A stretch of DNA of 64,000 nt from Thysanoteuthis rhombus (taxonomy: Eukaryota > Mollusca > Cephalopoda > Oegopsida > Thysanoteuthidae), in contig OY735231.1 of assembly GCA_963457665.1 (NCBI GenBank), positions 36,028,337-36,092,336 on the forward strand, read 5' to 3'. Under the pieces are notes generated by a model, which made no database searches, had not been told where the DNA came from, and was given only the letters and a program-made list of their open reading frames with translations. Positions 12,061-25,449 of the stretch are shown piece by piece. Each line of letters opens with the position of its first letter. The stretch's first letter is position 1. Position numbers and translations under genes: made by a program.

Positions 12061-12179
12061 AATATTATTATTCAGCTTATATTCCCCATCCACCAGAGTG
12101 CTCTATTTCTATGAAAGAGTATTACATAAGCTGACAATGAACGAGTTACTTCACTTAAAGAGTGCTCAACCCTGAATGG

Positions 12180-12527
12180 GGGAGTGTTAATTATTGTATT
12201 ATATATACATGAATATTCTAGAAAGCTTTACAGCTTCAAATACTAAACATTAAGAAACTTTTCCAAATTCTTTTTGTGTCGTTTCAGTTTTATTCCTCAA
12301 TATTTGTCAATGCTATTTATCTAACTTTCTTCAGTGTTTTCCCCCTTTTCAAATACACTTTGTTATTTTGGTACTATGTATAAATTTTCTCTTGTTGGAA
12401 TCATCATTTGTTTACCATTTGACAGTTCCAGGTATTTCAACGATTACTCCTATTTTCGTTTATTGACTGTTGCATCGTCGGCATTTTTTAAAATTTATGA
12501 TGTTGAACACTCCCCCTTATTTCATTA

Positions 12528-12591
<64 letters not shown>

Positions 12592-13050
12592 GTAGGAATA
12601 ATCAGTTATGTTAATATAGCTTCCAAACAATGATGATCAAACAACGCATTCTTTAATTCAAGCTTTAATTCAATGTTTAGCTTGCTATATCATTTTTCGG
12701 CTGTGTCACAATAAATGTAGTTTGTTATCTTATATAAGGAATTCTCGTAATGTATTGTATATGGGTGCTATTTCATACTACGCTTCGTGAAATTTTTTAA
12801 AACAAAGGGCTTACTTACATAGGTTTCCCCGAAAACATGTTTGATGAGGGATCAATGTGTATAACTACGGATGTGACTAATTATGTTCGTGTCACTACAA
12901 TTGTGTGTTCACTCTTGTGAATATCAAATCCGATATGTGAGATTTCAGTCTCATGCTGCATGTAAACCAAATTATGATATCATCTTTATAAGTACTAGTC
13001 AATCAGAAAAAATTCTTTGACTCGTTTTCCTACTAACATATTCAACAGAT
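12180..13050 (+). repeat. Diverged dispersed repeat, copy 1
   Basis: Shares an ordered series of blocks with 56160-56770. Examples are a CTTTACAG block, TTTCTTCAGTGTTTTcCC, TGTATTGtATATGgGTG, GTTCACtctTGTGAATAT, AGTCTCAtgCTGCATG and a block ending CCTACTAACATATTCAA (lower case differs between copies). A (TA)n tract at 12531-12589 interrupts this copy. Identity is perhaps 70-75 percent, so the repeat is old. I see no ORF. Confidence 0.6.
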
Positions 13051-13189
13051 AGATAGAAAGATACGTACATACAAGGATAGATAAATCGATTGGTAGGTGG
13101 ATAGATAGAGGTACTTCGCTGTTAAGCAAAAATCAGCAACCACAGATCATTACTTCTTTAATGAGTTCATACAGACGGCTCCATAGTCA

Positions 13190-13340
13190 TAGCCTTGTGC
13201 CAGGCGAGTAATGTATTTTCTACCGGCGGCTGAGCCCAAGTAAAAGCCTGGATTTTAAACGCTGATGTCATGGCAGGCGTTCTCAACCCCGTCTGCACTA
13301 AAAAGTTCAGGCAGAGCACAATCTAACCTTGTTCTAGACT
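13190..13340. repeat. SINE-like dispersed repeat
   Basis: Carries GCCTGGATTTTAAACGCTGA and a tail with CACAATCTAACCTTGTTC. Related sequences at 23770, 43960, 44630 and 55740 share the core AATGCTGATTTT followed some 50 bases later by a TGTAACACAATCTTCC-like block. The head has weak tRNA character. Confidence 0.4.
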
Positions 13341-13602
13341 AATCTAAATGTTGTAAATATCGATGGACAGACCCACAGAATGATAAACAGAACATTTTTC
13401 TTACTAATTCTTTGATCTTTATCAAATGGTAAATATGTAGAAATTGTCAAGCGCACCCTTTTTCATAACTTAACAGCGGCAGTTCTTATCCATCTATATT
13501 TAGAAACCGTTTTGAAAAACATCACTGACCAAACTTTTTCAAGCGCCCACAAACGCCCACACTCTTACTTACAATGTTCGTTTCTCTTAACAGCGATCTC
13601 CT

Positions 13603-13722
13603 GACTCACGGTCGAGTCACGCTAGAAACAGCTATTCCCTACAGGTCTCACTATAGTTAAGCGGCGATGAGCCTGCCCAGTCCTTAGATGGGTGGCTAGT
13701 TAAGGATAGCGGGTACTGTAAG
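13603..13722 (+). pseudogene. 5S rRNA-like sequence (5S pseudogene or 5S-derived SINE)
   Basis: About 120 bp, the length of a 5S rRNA, aligns by eye with animal 5S from end to end. Shared blocks include CACGCTaGAAA, AGTTAAGCggCGatGaGCCtG and the box-C-like AGTcCTTaGATGGGTGgC, ending GGGTaCTGTA (lower case differs from typical 5S). The many substitutions, including in the internal promoter, argue against a working gene. It is either a decayed 5S copy or the head of a 5S-derived retroposon. A short hairpin (GTTCTCA...TGAGAAC type) follows at 13725-13755. Confidence 0.6.
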
Positions 13723-13759
13723 CAAGTTCTCAGATTGATTGCTACTTGAGAACAGAAGG

Positions 13760-15110
13760 TACGGTAAGCAACGTGCCAAACTAACTCTAGCTTAGGGGAT
13801 AACAACATCGTGATCTTAAATGGGATCAAACTATAAGAAATATCAATTAGTCATTATCCCTCTTTCTGTAACATAAACATTTCAGGAAACATTCCAAGTT
13901 AATTTTACTTGTACACTATATTTTAAAGAAAACTGAGTAGGTTTTTTTTTCATCAACCCTTCGTTAAAAGCTGATCAGCATTGGATTTAAAGGAGCAAAT
14001 ATACTAATTGGATTGTAAAAAAAAAGGCTTATGTTATCTTGTATTTTTCTCAGATTTAAACAGAAAAGGTTTTCCGGCTATTCCTTTAGAATATACGAAA
14101 ATTGCTAAGGAAAGCCCATTTTTTCCATATTCATTAAGCTTAGTGTATCACAGAAAGATGGAGGTAGGAAGACTGTGTTGTACCAGTCTTTTCAAGGGAG
14201 AAAACAGCTATTGCTTGAAAATTAGGCAAGTAGTCAAAGGAGACTGATTTTCTCATACAGAGAAAAAAAAGTTTCATTTTTTTAATGGTAATCAGTGTTT
14301 GCAATTCTGGGTTTCGCCTGGAGCTAGAAACGATCACTGACATCAGCCATGATGCAATCCCAACTTACAAAGCAGCATATAAAAAGGTTGGATAATTTTT
14401 TAATCTACCGTTCCTCACAGAAGGTGAATTTTAATGAAACAACTTCTCTGCATCTTTTCCTTTAAAGAAAACTAAAGCCAAAACCATACAAAGGCCAGTG
14501 AACCAAAAGTTTTCTTTGGAGAAAAAATACACACATGATATAAAGACAATGCAAGAAGTAATTTAGGAGAACAAATAAATGGTTTTAATATGTGATATAT
14601 CAAAATGTTTGAGCAGCGATGTTTTTTTTTTAATGTATTCTTCAATGTTTTCTTTTCAATTTTTTTAAGCGTATTTTTTTTCAGGGTGGGTGGTGTCTTG
14701 AATTGAATGAAGTATCACCAATGGAAAACGAAGTCGAATAGAAGAAAGGAATTTCTGACTCACGATGAAGTTGAATATTGTATATGATGTAGTCACACAC
14801 ATGGATACCGGTCATTCTGCTCCCACACTGTGACCTTGTTTGAATAAAGACAAACGATGCGGATTACAGTTGACACCAGAATCATGATTGGCTGGTTTTA
14901 CCATTTACCATTTAAATATAAAACGAAAAAGAAAAGTTAGAAATGAGAATAAAATAGCAACATAAGGCCAGCTACTGAAAATGCTAAACCGATGAACTGC
15001 AAATGATTTAGCGGGAGGAAAGATTACCGCTAACCGTCAACTTTTTATTATGGGAAATAAGCTTTAGTCCGTTTTTTTAAGGGGGGGGGGGCTCCAAACC
15101 CATATGTTGT
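13760..15110. other. No recognisable gene
   Basis: AT-rich with several homopolymer runs, including an eleven-G run near 15080. ORFs are short and unsupported. Confidence 0.45.
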
Positions 15111-15118
15111 AGCTTAGA

Positions 15119-15150
<32 letters not shown>

Positions 15151-15420
15151 GTCTGTTAACGTCCGTAGTTGGACATAGACCTTCCCCACGGTTCACCACT
15201 CTTCTCCATCGTGGACGTCGCGGATAAGTACTTTTTGAATTGGTCTAGTTCGTCTCTGCATCTAATACTCTGCCGGCGTTGGATGCGTATGTGATCTCTG
15301 GGTATTCATGTCATGAGTCACGATGTTCATCAGTTGTCTGCCATTCTTGCGACATGGCCAGCCCATTGCCATTTGAGTTTTTCAAAGGATTCTCTGATGT
15401 TCCTGACTCCTACTTTCTTT
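15119..15420 (-). pseudogene. RTE-type LINE tail fragment
   Basis: The plus strand starts with about ten ATC triplets, then AGTCTGTTAACGTCCGTAGT, and continues as the reverse complement of the RT tail described at 4005. The minus strand encodes degenerate WAGHVARM, TTWIP-like and DELDQF segments. The ATC run is the element's 3' tail seen from the other strand. Frameshifted and 5'-truncated. Confidence 0.75.
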
Positions 15421-15850
15421 TGCGTGTATTGTGCTATTGAGCTTCAAATAAAATGAATGTTGAATGTAAATCAATGTTTATTTTTCTTTGTTCATTTAAT
15501 CATTTAGATACACCTTCATCCTCATCTGATAATGGTATGCTCTATCCTCTTTGAAAGCTCTGTAAGATAAAAGGGTGATAAAACACACATAGGACGCAGA
15601 CCAATTTGCTATTGAAGAGATTCTGTTCCTCACTTGGCCCCTAGTACAGTGGCCTTGTGTCAGACTAAGTTAAACTTAGTAAACTACTAAAACACAAATA
15701 TGTACGATTAGAAGTCGTTGAAAGACGATAAAAAGCAACAGAAATAAGATGAAAATGCTAGTCAATAAGGTTAACTGCTGCAGGACCAAACTCCACTCCA
15801 ATATCGAACAGATGATTACTGAAACTTTCGTAAATATGACACATAAAAAG

Positions 15851-16048
<198 letters not shown>

Positions 16049-16104
16049 ATTTATCAGAATGAAGTAAGCCTGTAAGTATCTGTACGATACATTCTCGGTA
16101 ACAT

Positions 16105-16175
16105 CTGAGACTTAATTTAGCTAAACTGGTAAGACAACCTCCTGGCAATCTGTTGGTCGTGTGTTCAATTCCTAG
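16105..16175 (+). repeat. tRNA-derived SINE head (candidate)
   Basis: TTAGCTAAACTGGTAAGAC resembles a Pol III A box and GTGTTCAATTCCTAG resembles a B box, at tRNA-like spacing. Flanking sequence does not form an acceptor stem, so a SINE is more likely than a tRNA gene. Confidence 0.4.
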
Positions 16176-16587
16176 TAAGTAATTTTCACAATAGGTTTAA
16201 ATTCTCCACTTTGTTGGGGATCGTTGTTGAAGATTGAACTCAAGACTTTGTACAGGAGCCAGACAAAAATCCATTATAATGTCAGCGTTTCATCTAAGAT
16301 AAACAAAGATGATTACATTCTAACAGTACTAATGTAAACAAGCAAAATAACATGCTGGTGTATTGGAGATCAAGTAAGAAAGGAAAATAGTTATATGACT
16401 ACATGGGAATGGTTCCTACTCGTTGGCTTTCGTATTTTTATTGGTAGGACACAGTCACAATGGAAGAGTCCCCAAAAAACACATTTGCATAATCAGCATT
16501 CACTTGTATACGTATGTGAATATGTACATAGTTGAAACAATTTTTTTTAAAAGATTTTTGTACGCACATATGCTGTTGGTGTACAGA

Positions 16588-16835
16588 TCATCATCATCAT
16601 CAGTCTTTTAACGTCCGTCGTTGGACATAGACCTTCCCCAGGATTCGCCACACTTTGGCGTCTCTGTGCCAATACTTTCTGAATTTGTCTAGCTCGTATC
16701 TCTATCTAATATTCTGCCGGCCTTGGTTGCGCTTGTGATCTCGGGGGATCCATGTCGTGAGTCGCAATGTCCATCACTTGTTTGCCATTCTCGCAACATG
16801 GCCAGCCCACTGCCATTTGAGATTTTTAAAAGGCT
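16588..16835 (-). pseudogene. RTE-type LINE tail fragment
   Basis: Begins on the plus strand with (ATC)n and AGTCTTTTAACGTCCGTCGT, followed by the reverse complement of the RT tail. CATGTCGTGAGTCGC and TTCTCGCAACATGGCCAGCC encode, on the minus strand, the TTWI and GHVAR segments. It is shorter than the 4005 copy and carries an internal deletion. Confidence 0.75.
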
Positions 16836-16849
16836 AGTTCGTGTCAAAG

Positions 16850-18200
16850 GTCAGTATTCAAAAGCAGATTCAAATACTGACACCGGATGAAAAGTGTTCA
16901 GTGTTTGAGCTACTCGTTGAGTTGGGTTTTTTTTGTTATTGTTTTTTTTTTTCCTATATAGATAGAGCGATAGACTGATTGGAGTAGATGAATATATAGA
17001 TACATAGATACATTGATTGACAGTTTGGACAAAGCAAGTAGATAGACAGATACAAACAGACTGGAGAAGATATATAGTTATGAACAAACTTGGCTAGATT
17101 TATAGATATGAACGGACAGATCGACCAACAAAGAGACAGACAGGTTGTTAAATAAATAGATAGGTAGATCAGTCTGACACAAGGTCAAATCTTATAAAGC
17201 TTTCGATAAACGCCAGACACTTTTGTTAACTTGCATAATCAACCTATCTATCAATGTCAGATAGAGACGTAAAAATGAATCTAGGTGAGGATCATTAAAA
17301 GATCGTCAAGTGCGGATTTTCAAGAGCGGAAAAATGTTTGGTTTAAAATCAGGTTTAAAACTCTAATCTTTGATCTCGAAAAGCGACCACTCATGTCAGG
17401 GGCAAGGTTACAACCATTCCAGCGCCCAACAAGGTCAAAAAGATACTAACAGATTGACATGAAAAGAGACCGATGCTAAATTATATAATCCTCTAAGATA
17501 CTGAATAACTCTCGTTGACAAATGACCAGACATCGGGACCGATGCCGACGTCAAAATCCATTAATAAGAACAAGATTTAAGAATGCCTTAAAATAGAAAC
17601 ATAGATAGCAGCCATGTTCTAATCTGCTTCTTGACAAACATAAAATAAAGGGGAAAAGGGAAAACAATCTCAGAACACAAATTTCCTTTTTTTCCGGAGA
17701 GACGTCAGAGCCGACCACTTGACATATCATTAGAAGAAGAAACAGCAACAGCTGGTCGGTGAAAAAATTAAGTCTTTCTTTCGGTCTTGGATTTTTTCTG
17801 TCACCTTGAGTCAAAAATAGAAGTAATCTTGTCCAGCCGCCATCTTCACCCAACCCCAAAATGGCCAGACTCAATTCAATCCTTCTTACAGACGATTTGT
17901 CTTTTCTTTTTTTCTTCTGTCTTTTTCTTTTTCTTTTTTTTTTTTCTCGAGTAGCTGGAGGTGGGTTGTTTGCTGCTTGTGTATAATGACGGTGAGAGGA
18001 AATGAACGGGTGTAGAGAAGGGAGCACCTTTAAATACGTAGTTTAGGCTAATAAATGTTTTGTTTTCATTATTTTTTGAAAGAATATAAGGGAGGGCAGT
18101 GTTGACTTTATTTGTACCTTTATTTCATCTTTTTAACATTTATTTTTGTTATGATTTTTCTCACAAACAGCAGGGTTATAAGGAAAATGACTGATGCTGA
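16850..18200. other. No recognisable gene; degenerate GATA/GACA stretch
   Basis: 16958-17170 is a loose array of GATA- and GACA-like words without a clean period. A 158-codon minus-strand ORF at 17551-18027 is dominated by Lys/Arg and Leu low complexity and is not supported. Confidence 0.45.
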
Positions 18201-18212
18201 TGTGTGTGTATT

Positions 18213-18817
<605 letters not shown>

Positions 18818-18819
18818 GA

Positions 18820-19650
18820 CAGAGACAGAGAGGGTTTTGCAAGATTTGCCCTCCCTAACATAATTACGTTTATATGTTCGTTATATCCTCATCATTCAAT
18901 TAGCTTTTATTCATGATCGTTCAAGCATTTCTTTTGGGGAATCCAGGATACACGCCAGTGTCTGTATATGTGTGATCACATCTTCGTTTATACAATTGCG
19001 TGTATTAAGATGTAAATTGTCTACAGATTTAATGAATATGTCACTGTGTGCCTTTAGACGTATTTGATGCATTCACTGTGTGTCTGGATTTTGGTTTCAG
19101 AATCTATTTTTTATTTTTTTTTCAAATATTTTTCTTTCTGAGGAGAAACGAAGTCACATGTCGATCGGACACATCTATCTGGCCGGCCATTATCCTCTTC
19201 GACACCAACTAACCACCCAAATCCATTTTTTTCAAGCTCAAAATAAGTAATATCCATTTTTGGTAACTGACCTCCCACGCCGCTTATTGTGGGAAAGGGC
19301 TTCCCGAAACCCCATCAAGTACACCCACTTGCTTACATCCGGTGTCAACGTAGATAATTCTATATAAATATGCTTTTGTCTTACAGCGATCAGTGCTGAT
19401 TTCGCAATCGAAATAGACAGAGTGGACTGCCCTGAAATAAGCAATTACCCAAAGACCAGATAAGGAAAAAAAGACGATTAGAAACATTTTAAATCTTGTG
19501 CAGCTGTCAACGGACATCTTACCAATTTCAGTCATGCCTCGTCGGGTGTCAGGACTTGTGACATTTTTTTTAATATTTACGGTACGTGTTGTCGACTTTT
19601 TTTTTTATTTTGAAACTCTTCACGCACATAGTCATCCCCTACTTTACGAA
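18820..19650. other. No recognisable gene
   Basis: Unique-looking sequence with short ORFs only. Confidence 0.4.
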
Positions 19651-19651
19651 A

Positions 19652-19945
19652 TTCCGCTTTACACCACTTTGCTTTTACGAAATACCCCATCCCATCATAG
19701 TTTTAAACTATGTCGGAGAGCATATGCACTTCATTTCGATTCCCCACTTTAAGAAAATTGCTTTACGCCAATTTGCTTCTGCGAAAGGCTCCAGGTCACC
19801 ATAGCTTTGAACTGTGTCTGTGAGCATTTGCACTTTATCTCGAATCCTTCATTCTATGAAAATCCCTTTACGCCACTTGGCTTTTACAAAAGATCTCAAG
19901 CCATCATAGCTTTGAACTGAGTCGGTGAGCATCTTTGCTTCATGC
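19652..19945. repeat. Minisatellite, three ~105-bp units
   Basis: Units start at 19652, 19758 and 19863. Each begins near (T/C)CTTTACgCCA and carries TTTGCTTyTrCgAAAg, then CCATCATAGCTTTgAACT and GTCGGtGAGCAT (lower case varies). The third unit is cut short. Units differ by roughly 20 percent, so the array is old. No coding frame is conserved across units. Confidence 0.75.
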
Positions 19946-20960
19946 TTTATCAGTTTATACACTGTCAGCAACATATGTCCCGGGACATCAGAAAAAAACA
20001 ACTACGAGCGCTCGTAAGAGCGTTTAACTTGGCATTAAACTTGCAGACTTATTTTAAAATTTGGGTCTGGGAACGCTCAAAATTTTTCCATGGTAGAAAT
20101 ATTCAATTGGAATAGCGGGGGAAACCTGTATATAATTACCAACGTTTTTCAGGGCCTTGCAGTTCATCGCCGTACCGTTTTGTTTTGTTTATGTGTTTGT
20201 TCTTTGCTGCTTTTTTTAATTATGTTTTTACTCTGAACTGGTTATTTCTAACGATCTCGTTCTGTTACCAAAAGAGACAATATCTTGAATATCATTATTC
20301 TTGAAGTGAAAGCCGACCAGTCTATATATTCGATGGAGACCTTGAATATTTCTCGATATTCCAAAGTTATCAAAATCTTTCTAACCATCACGCTCAGATG
20401 TATCTAGAACACTTTTGACGGTGACTGTCAGTCCTATCATTGAATTCTGTATTTGGATCCGTTACTGGTAGCTACCGATGCCCCTATCAAAGCACGATGT
20501 ATCATATTTTTCTCATCCTACATGTTTGCACTTTTTATTTGAAAATATATTTCAAATGTATTGCTCCCTATCGAACACTTCATTTAACTATCAAGTTGAT
20601 CCAAGAAATATGTCTAGCAGATTTTGCTCCTGTTATCAGAACGTTGTCTTTATCATCAAATTCGTTTTTCGTGTTGGTTACTTGGATTCGATTTTCTAAT
20701 ATTTTCCTTTGAAACTGTTGACAGATTTTGCTAACGGAACTCTCCAAGAGTAGATGTTTTTTTTTTGTTTTTTATACATATAATCTTTCAAGTCTTTAAC
20801 ATCATTGCTCATCTTCTTCTATTACTTCACATTATAAATATTTTGATGTTATGTAAGTGTTATCATCGTGGACGGAGTGACAAGTAGTCTTCTATGAAAT
20901 CTTGCACTCTCTTTAGCAGTTCGTTCTTTTACTCCCAAATGTAAATTTACTTTCTATTAT

Positions 20961-21043
<83 letters not shown>

Positions 21044-22430
21044 CATTATTGAATTAGCAGCACTTGAAAATGTTGAGTCTCCTTTTTAGACTTTGTTCGT
21101 CAAGTTTAAAAAATACCAGATAATAAATATTTATTTTCAAAACTTCAACATTTTAAAAGAGTTGACTAAATATTAGTTTATCATTAATTAGGATAGATAT
21201 TTTGCAAGAGATTTTCTAACCTTCACACACGTGCCATTTGCTGCTTGTTTATAGAAAAAGTGTGCTCTCAGGGTTGCAGATAGACTGTATAAGCCTTTGA
21301 TAGTGAGCTGGATCTTCGTGGAGACTGGTCTATACCTTAATCTGGTTTGATTAAGGAAATTTTTGTTAGAGACCACTTTAAGAATATGGATCTGATTTAA
21401 ACAAAATCAAACCAATATTATTCCTGTGGTTAAGACATGAAATAATCTACCAAACCTTTTTTATAAATGGAATTTGATATTTTCCATAGAAACTTTCGAT
21501 GAAATTGAAGGAACTCTCCAAGAGAAGAGATCATTTCTCATCATCCATATAAGTATATGGTTGTGGTTTTTAGATATGCTTTAAAAGAACTTGTTACGAA
21601 TTGTCTTGCGATTTACAGCAACTTCTTTTGCGCACAGCCTCTTCCTATAAGATTGAAATAACAATAAATCAAAATTCTGAGAAAGAATTTTACTCTTTTT
21701 ACCTAATCTGAGACGAGCATTGATTCACTGGTTTTCATCGATTTATCCGAAGGTAATTGGAAACATGGATGAAAGTTGATTTTTAGATATCACTTCAATT
21801 TAGACTTTAAACAATTTTTCGAGAGAATATTGAAGAAACTAAAAAATAATCTGATTAAAATCAATAAATACTATAAACTACTGACTACAGAGTTTTTTTT
21901 TTGGGGGGGGGTCAGAGGTCGTAGATTGATTTGCCGAAATAAAAGTGACTTGGAACTGGGAAAGTCAAGTCAATATGTTTTTAGTTTATCATTTATCCAT
22001 GAAAGACAATTTAGACGAGTAAAATGAAATTATAGATGCATTTGGAAGCATATTAACTTTCTTATAATATAAATTTCAATGCTATAAACCAGAAAATTTC
22101 AGCTCAAGCCCTGTGTATACATATCCGAACATTATATGGAACACTCAGTAAAATATTTATAATATGAGTGAGATACGTGCATATGCTCATTTGCTAGCTT
22201 GAATCGTTCGTTAGTAGAATAACAAACAGACAAATAAGCCTGTAGATAGAAAAACAGAAGCACAACAGACACGATTAAGACAATTACTTAAGAAAGATTA
22301 AGGAAGACTGCGTAGTGTTAAACTTCTTGCTGGCATTGACATCCCAATAAATAGGGTAGGTGAAAAGAAACTCCCTATTGGGAATTTGATTATAACTTAT
22401 TATTTATTGATCAATTGTAATCAAACTTGC
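19946..22430. other. No recognisable gene
   Basis: AT-rich sequence apart from the TA/GT tract at 20968-21045. Short ORFs such as 20440-20712 show no domain and no splice context. A block near 20040-20130 (GGGTCTGGGAACGCTCAAAA and following) is faintly similar to 37970-38130. Confidence 0.4.
20968..21045. repeat. (TA)n-(GT)n-(TA)n compound microsatellite
   Basis: TA repeat flanking about 30 bp of pure GT. Confidence 0.95.
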
Positions 22431-22439
22431 TTTACTTCG

Positions 22440-22665
22440 TGCCATGCAATGGTAGAATTTGCCTGATGTGTAAGCACCAATTTCTGTAAGCGTCCTCGAC
22501 GGACCTCTGTAGGAAGTCCAGCGTTACGTTGGCTATAACATATCGAATGTGCTCCTCCAATCGATCCAGGATTTGTGGCTTAGTGTGGTACACTTCCTCT
22601 TTCGCCTATTCCCGAGAAATAAGTCACAGGGCATAAAGTCAGGTCTTTGTGTAGACCGTCTCATT
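22440..22665 (-). pseudogene. Tc1/mariner-type transposase remnant
   Basis: The minus strand reads PDFMPCDLFLG, then in a shifted frame VYHTKPQILDRLEEHIRYVI, followed by ANVTLDFLQRSVEDAYRNW. These correspond to the PDLTPCDFFLWG catalytic block and the VYxTKPxTLxxLxxxIRxxI...LxxVxxxWxxR end of a Tc1/mariner-type transposase. The pattern differs from the copies at 8880 and 24927, so it is a distinct lineage. One or more frameshifts are present and no terminal repeats were identified. Confidence 0.6.
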
Positions 22666-22672
22666 CACCATA

Positions 22673-22704
22673 TAGATAGATAGATAGATCGATAGATAGA
22701 TAGA
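22673..22704. repeat. (GATA)n microsatellite
   Basis: About eight GATA-type tetranucleotides with one substitution. A shorter GATA run lies at 23184-23205. Confidence 0.9.
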
Positions 22705-23374
22705 TGTAAAAAAAAAACTACCGTCAGTATTTTGCTAACAGAAAGCGAGATAGTCACCTAATGCTATTAGGATAGATTATCTCCTTCAATAACCTATCAA
22801 CATGTGAATTGTTCAAAACGAGTGTAGATTTTCCTTACCCGGGTTTGGTCACCTCTTGCGGGTATGGAAAGCTTCTCTATCAAGAAATATAACACGAGTT
22901 TGCCAGTGCCTAATATCAAGTCGTTGATTAAAGAACTCCCCCAGTTGGTTTATAGCCTTGCCCAGATCTCTATAGGTTTCTTTTCTCTTTGATATTGATC
23001 CTTGCACTTTTGCTAAGGGTGTTGAAATGTTCTTACACAGTCACATGTAGATAGCATCGTAGTCAACGCCTTTACCGCGGATTATTCTGAGTAACAAAGA
23101 AATATTATTTATTATTTCACGAGACGTGTCTGTTTTCCACAGGGCAGCATCTGTGTGTATATTCGCACGTGCTGCGAGCACGGATAGATAGATAGATAGA
23201 CAGACATAAAACGATTAAGATAAAGAGAAAAAGATGTGCACTTCTTACGTTAAGATCTCTTTTTCACCACACAACATACCTGACCTTAGAGAGATTGTGG
23301 AGGACCAACTTTTTCATGTTGCTATTTTTAGAGGAGTCATCGCTTCTTTTCAAGAGGCTCAGTCCGTCTGTTGG

Positions 23375-23690
23375 TACGTCCGTCTGTCCGTCCGTCCGTC
23401 TGTTGGTACGTCCGTCGGTGCGTCCCCGTATTGTTTCTCAGCTGTTTCTGGCTAGATTTACTTGAAACTTGGTAGAATTATGCCCATTGACCGGACACTT
23501 CTCAACTGAAAACATCTTCTACTCTGGGCTATGTGATATGGTAATATTGGCTTTTAAACGTAATGCTTTAAAATCGGTTTCCTCAGGTGTTTCGAGTCGA
23601 ATCTACTTGAAATTTGATTCGAAGGTTTTTCTTAATAAAATACTTTTACTCAGCATCATGTGATCTGGCGATAGTGGTGTTTAAACTTCA
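23375..23690. repeat. (GTCC/GTCT)n run followed by a tandem duplication
   Basis: 23375-23420 is a degenerate GTCC array. The following 250 bp contain two related halves starting near 23440 and 23585. Each has TGTTTC..., then CTACTTGAAa(c/t)TTG, and later CATcATGTGATcTGG or its variant. Arrays of this kind usually belong to dispersed repeats. Confidence 0.5.
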
Positions 23691-23769
23691 AAGACGACGC
23701 TTCAATGAACTACTTCTAATTATATATACCATTATTTATTTTATCAATATGTATGTAATGGGCTTGTTT

Positions 23770-23960
23770 TGCAGTTGAGATAGTTATGTATTTTCCCCTG
23801 GTGTTAGAGGCCATGTAAAGCCTGAACTTTGAATGCTGATTTTGTAGGTAGATAAACGTGCTCCAGTTGGAAAATATGGGTAACACAATATTCTTACCTA
23901 ATTTCTCCCATCTGACTTTGTGCGAATAGGGACATAATCATTTCTCCAATCAATAATTTT
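23770..23960. repeat. SINE-like dispersed repeat
   Basis: Shares TGAATGCTGATTTTGTAGGT and a downstream GGTAACACAATATTCTTACC with the 55740 and 44630 copies. Confidence 0.45.
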
Positions 23961-24095
23961 CACTTGCTCGTTGCACAAACAGCATTTATTTGCTGAAGAT
24001 GTATGATATATTTCTATCTTTACAGTGTTAATGTTTAGCGTTTGGTCTTACACAGCAACCAATAAACTCTCCGTTTCTCTTTTTCAAATTTCCAC

Positions 24096-24096
<1 letters not shown>

Positions 24097-24154
<58 letters not shown>

Positions 24155-24200
24155 CATTGTTGTTGTTGTTGTTGTTGTTGCTGTTGTTGTTGTTGTTATC
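24097..24200. repeat. (TTA)n followed by (TGT)n
   Basis: About 57 bp of TTA triplets changing to TGT triplets. This produces spurious poly-Leu and poly-Ile ORFs. Confidence 0.95.
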
Positions 24201-24926
24201 TGCCTGTTAAAAGATATAACAATGGACATTTTATTCACGCCCCAGCTCGATGAAAAATGTCTAGTAAGCTGTTTGAGACAGCTCGTCTTCTGGGCGCATA
24301 ACCTGGAACTGCAGGTTCGCTGGATAAAGAGTTTAAAAGCTCGTCAAATTTCTGTTTGAATGAGTCTGTTTTAACACCAGTTATGTTTTTGATATGCAAC
24401 TGTGAACCGTTAAAAAAATTCAGAATCACGTATGGCAAGGCGATTTTCTCTCAGACTCACCACTTTGCAAGTGTGTCTTTGTTTTGTTTTTTTGAGGAGG
24501 TATAACACAATTTCTACCTCGCTTATCACTTAGTCTGGATGGATTTTTTTTATTGCTGATGTTTACACATTTTAAATGGTTTTAAATTGTTTTATAAATA
24601 ATATCTGGATACAGACTTTTAATTTTGTCATCTGATAAATATTAATGACCACGTCTCAAGTGAGAAAGCTTATAGTTACTTGTCAATTTCTACAAGTGAA
24701 ACTAAGATCGCGTTTGCTTGGGAGTCAGCAAAATCCTCAAATGAATTAAAGCGTTTCGAATTACTTTCCATGTAATGGTTATGTTCGTTATTTTGGGAGA
24801 GAATATTGAGGTTTTACTTTTAAGTCTCATTGGTACGTATAAATTCTACGATTGTTTAATCTTTTATATCTATCACCAGCTGCCTTCACAATTTACAGAA
24901 ATGATACACTATGCTACAAACATATA

Positions 24927-25445
24927 CGAGGTCTGTCCTGAGAGTATATAGCCATTTTGAATATCATGAGAACCGGTTGTACGGTCTTGATATAACTTGA
25001 CAACTAATTAGAAGATGTCTCACTGCATATTCACGAAGAGACATTCTCCTGTTGGATTACTCAGTCAGCAGTGAAACACAATTGCGTCAGCTTGTGTTCT
25101 GTGTGACTGTGTATTCACAATGACAGGTAGATATTCTTGTGTCTCGTGTAATTTTTATACTTAGGTGTCATCACATCATCCAGACCTGTCAGCCCTCATA
25201 CAGTCCAGAGTTGGCTCTCTTCTGGCTTTTCCCTGGGAAATTTCAGATCTTGGACGAAATTAAGGAGAACGTGGTGAGGCTGCTGATGGCGATCTCGACA
25301 GAAGATTTTACAATGTTCCAAAAAGTGGAAGGGGCACTGGGATAAGCATTTGATATCTCAAAGGGGGTACTCTGAAGGAGACTAAGACGACATTGCCTTA
25401 GGTTGGCTGTTCTTTCATTAATATTAAATTTCCTGGACAGACTTT
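24927..25445 (+). mobile_element. Internally deleted mariner-type element
   Basis: The left end, after a TA, begins CGAGGTCTGTCCTGAGAGTA. The right end, on the other strand, begins AAAGTCTGTCCAGGAAATTT and also abuts TA. Inside, 25160-25345 encodes a transposase C-terminus: QPSYSPELALFWLFPGKFQI, then DEIKENVVRLLMAISTEDF. These match YSPDLAPxDFFLFPKxK and EIKENxxRxLxAIxxxDF of mariner transposases. The N-terminal two thirds are missing and a stop follows GALG. It is a dead 519-bp element. Confidence 0.65.
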
Positions 25446-25449
25446 TATA

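Noticed and set aside
17551..18027. 158-codon minus-strand ORF
   Set aside because: Lys/Arg-rich and Leu-rich low complexity, no splice or domain support.
24025..24238. Poly-Leu/poly-Ile ORFs
   Set aside because: Product of the TTA/TGT trinucleotide array.
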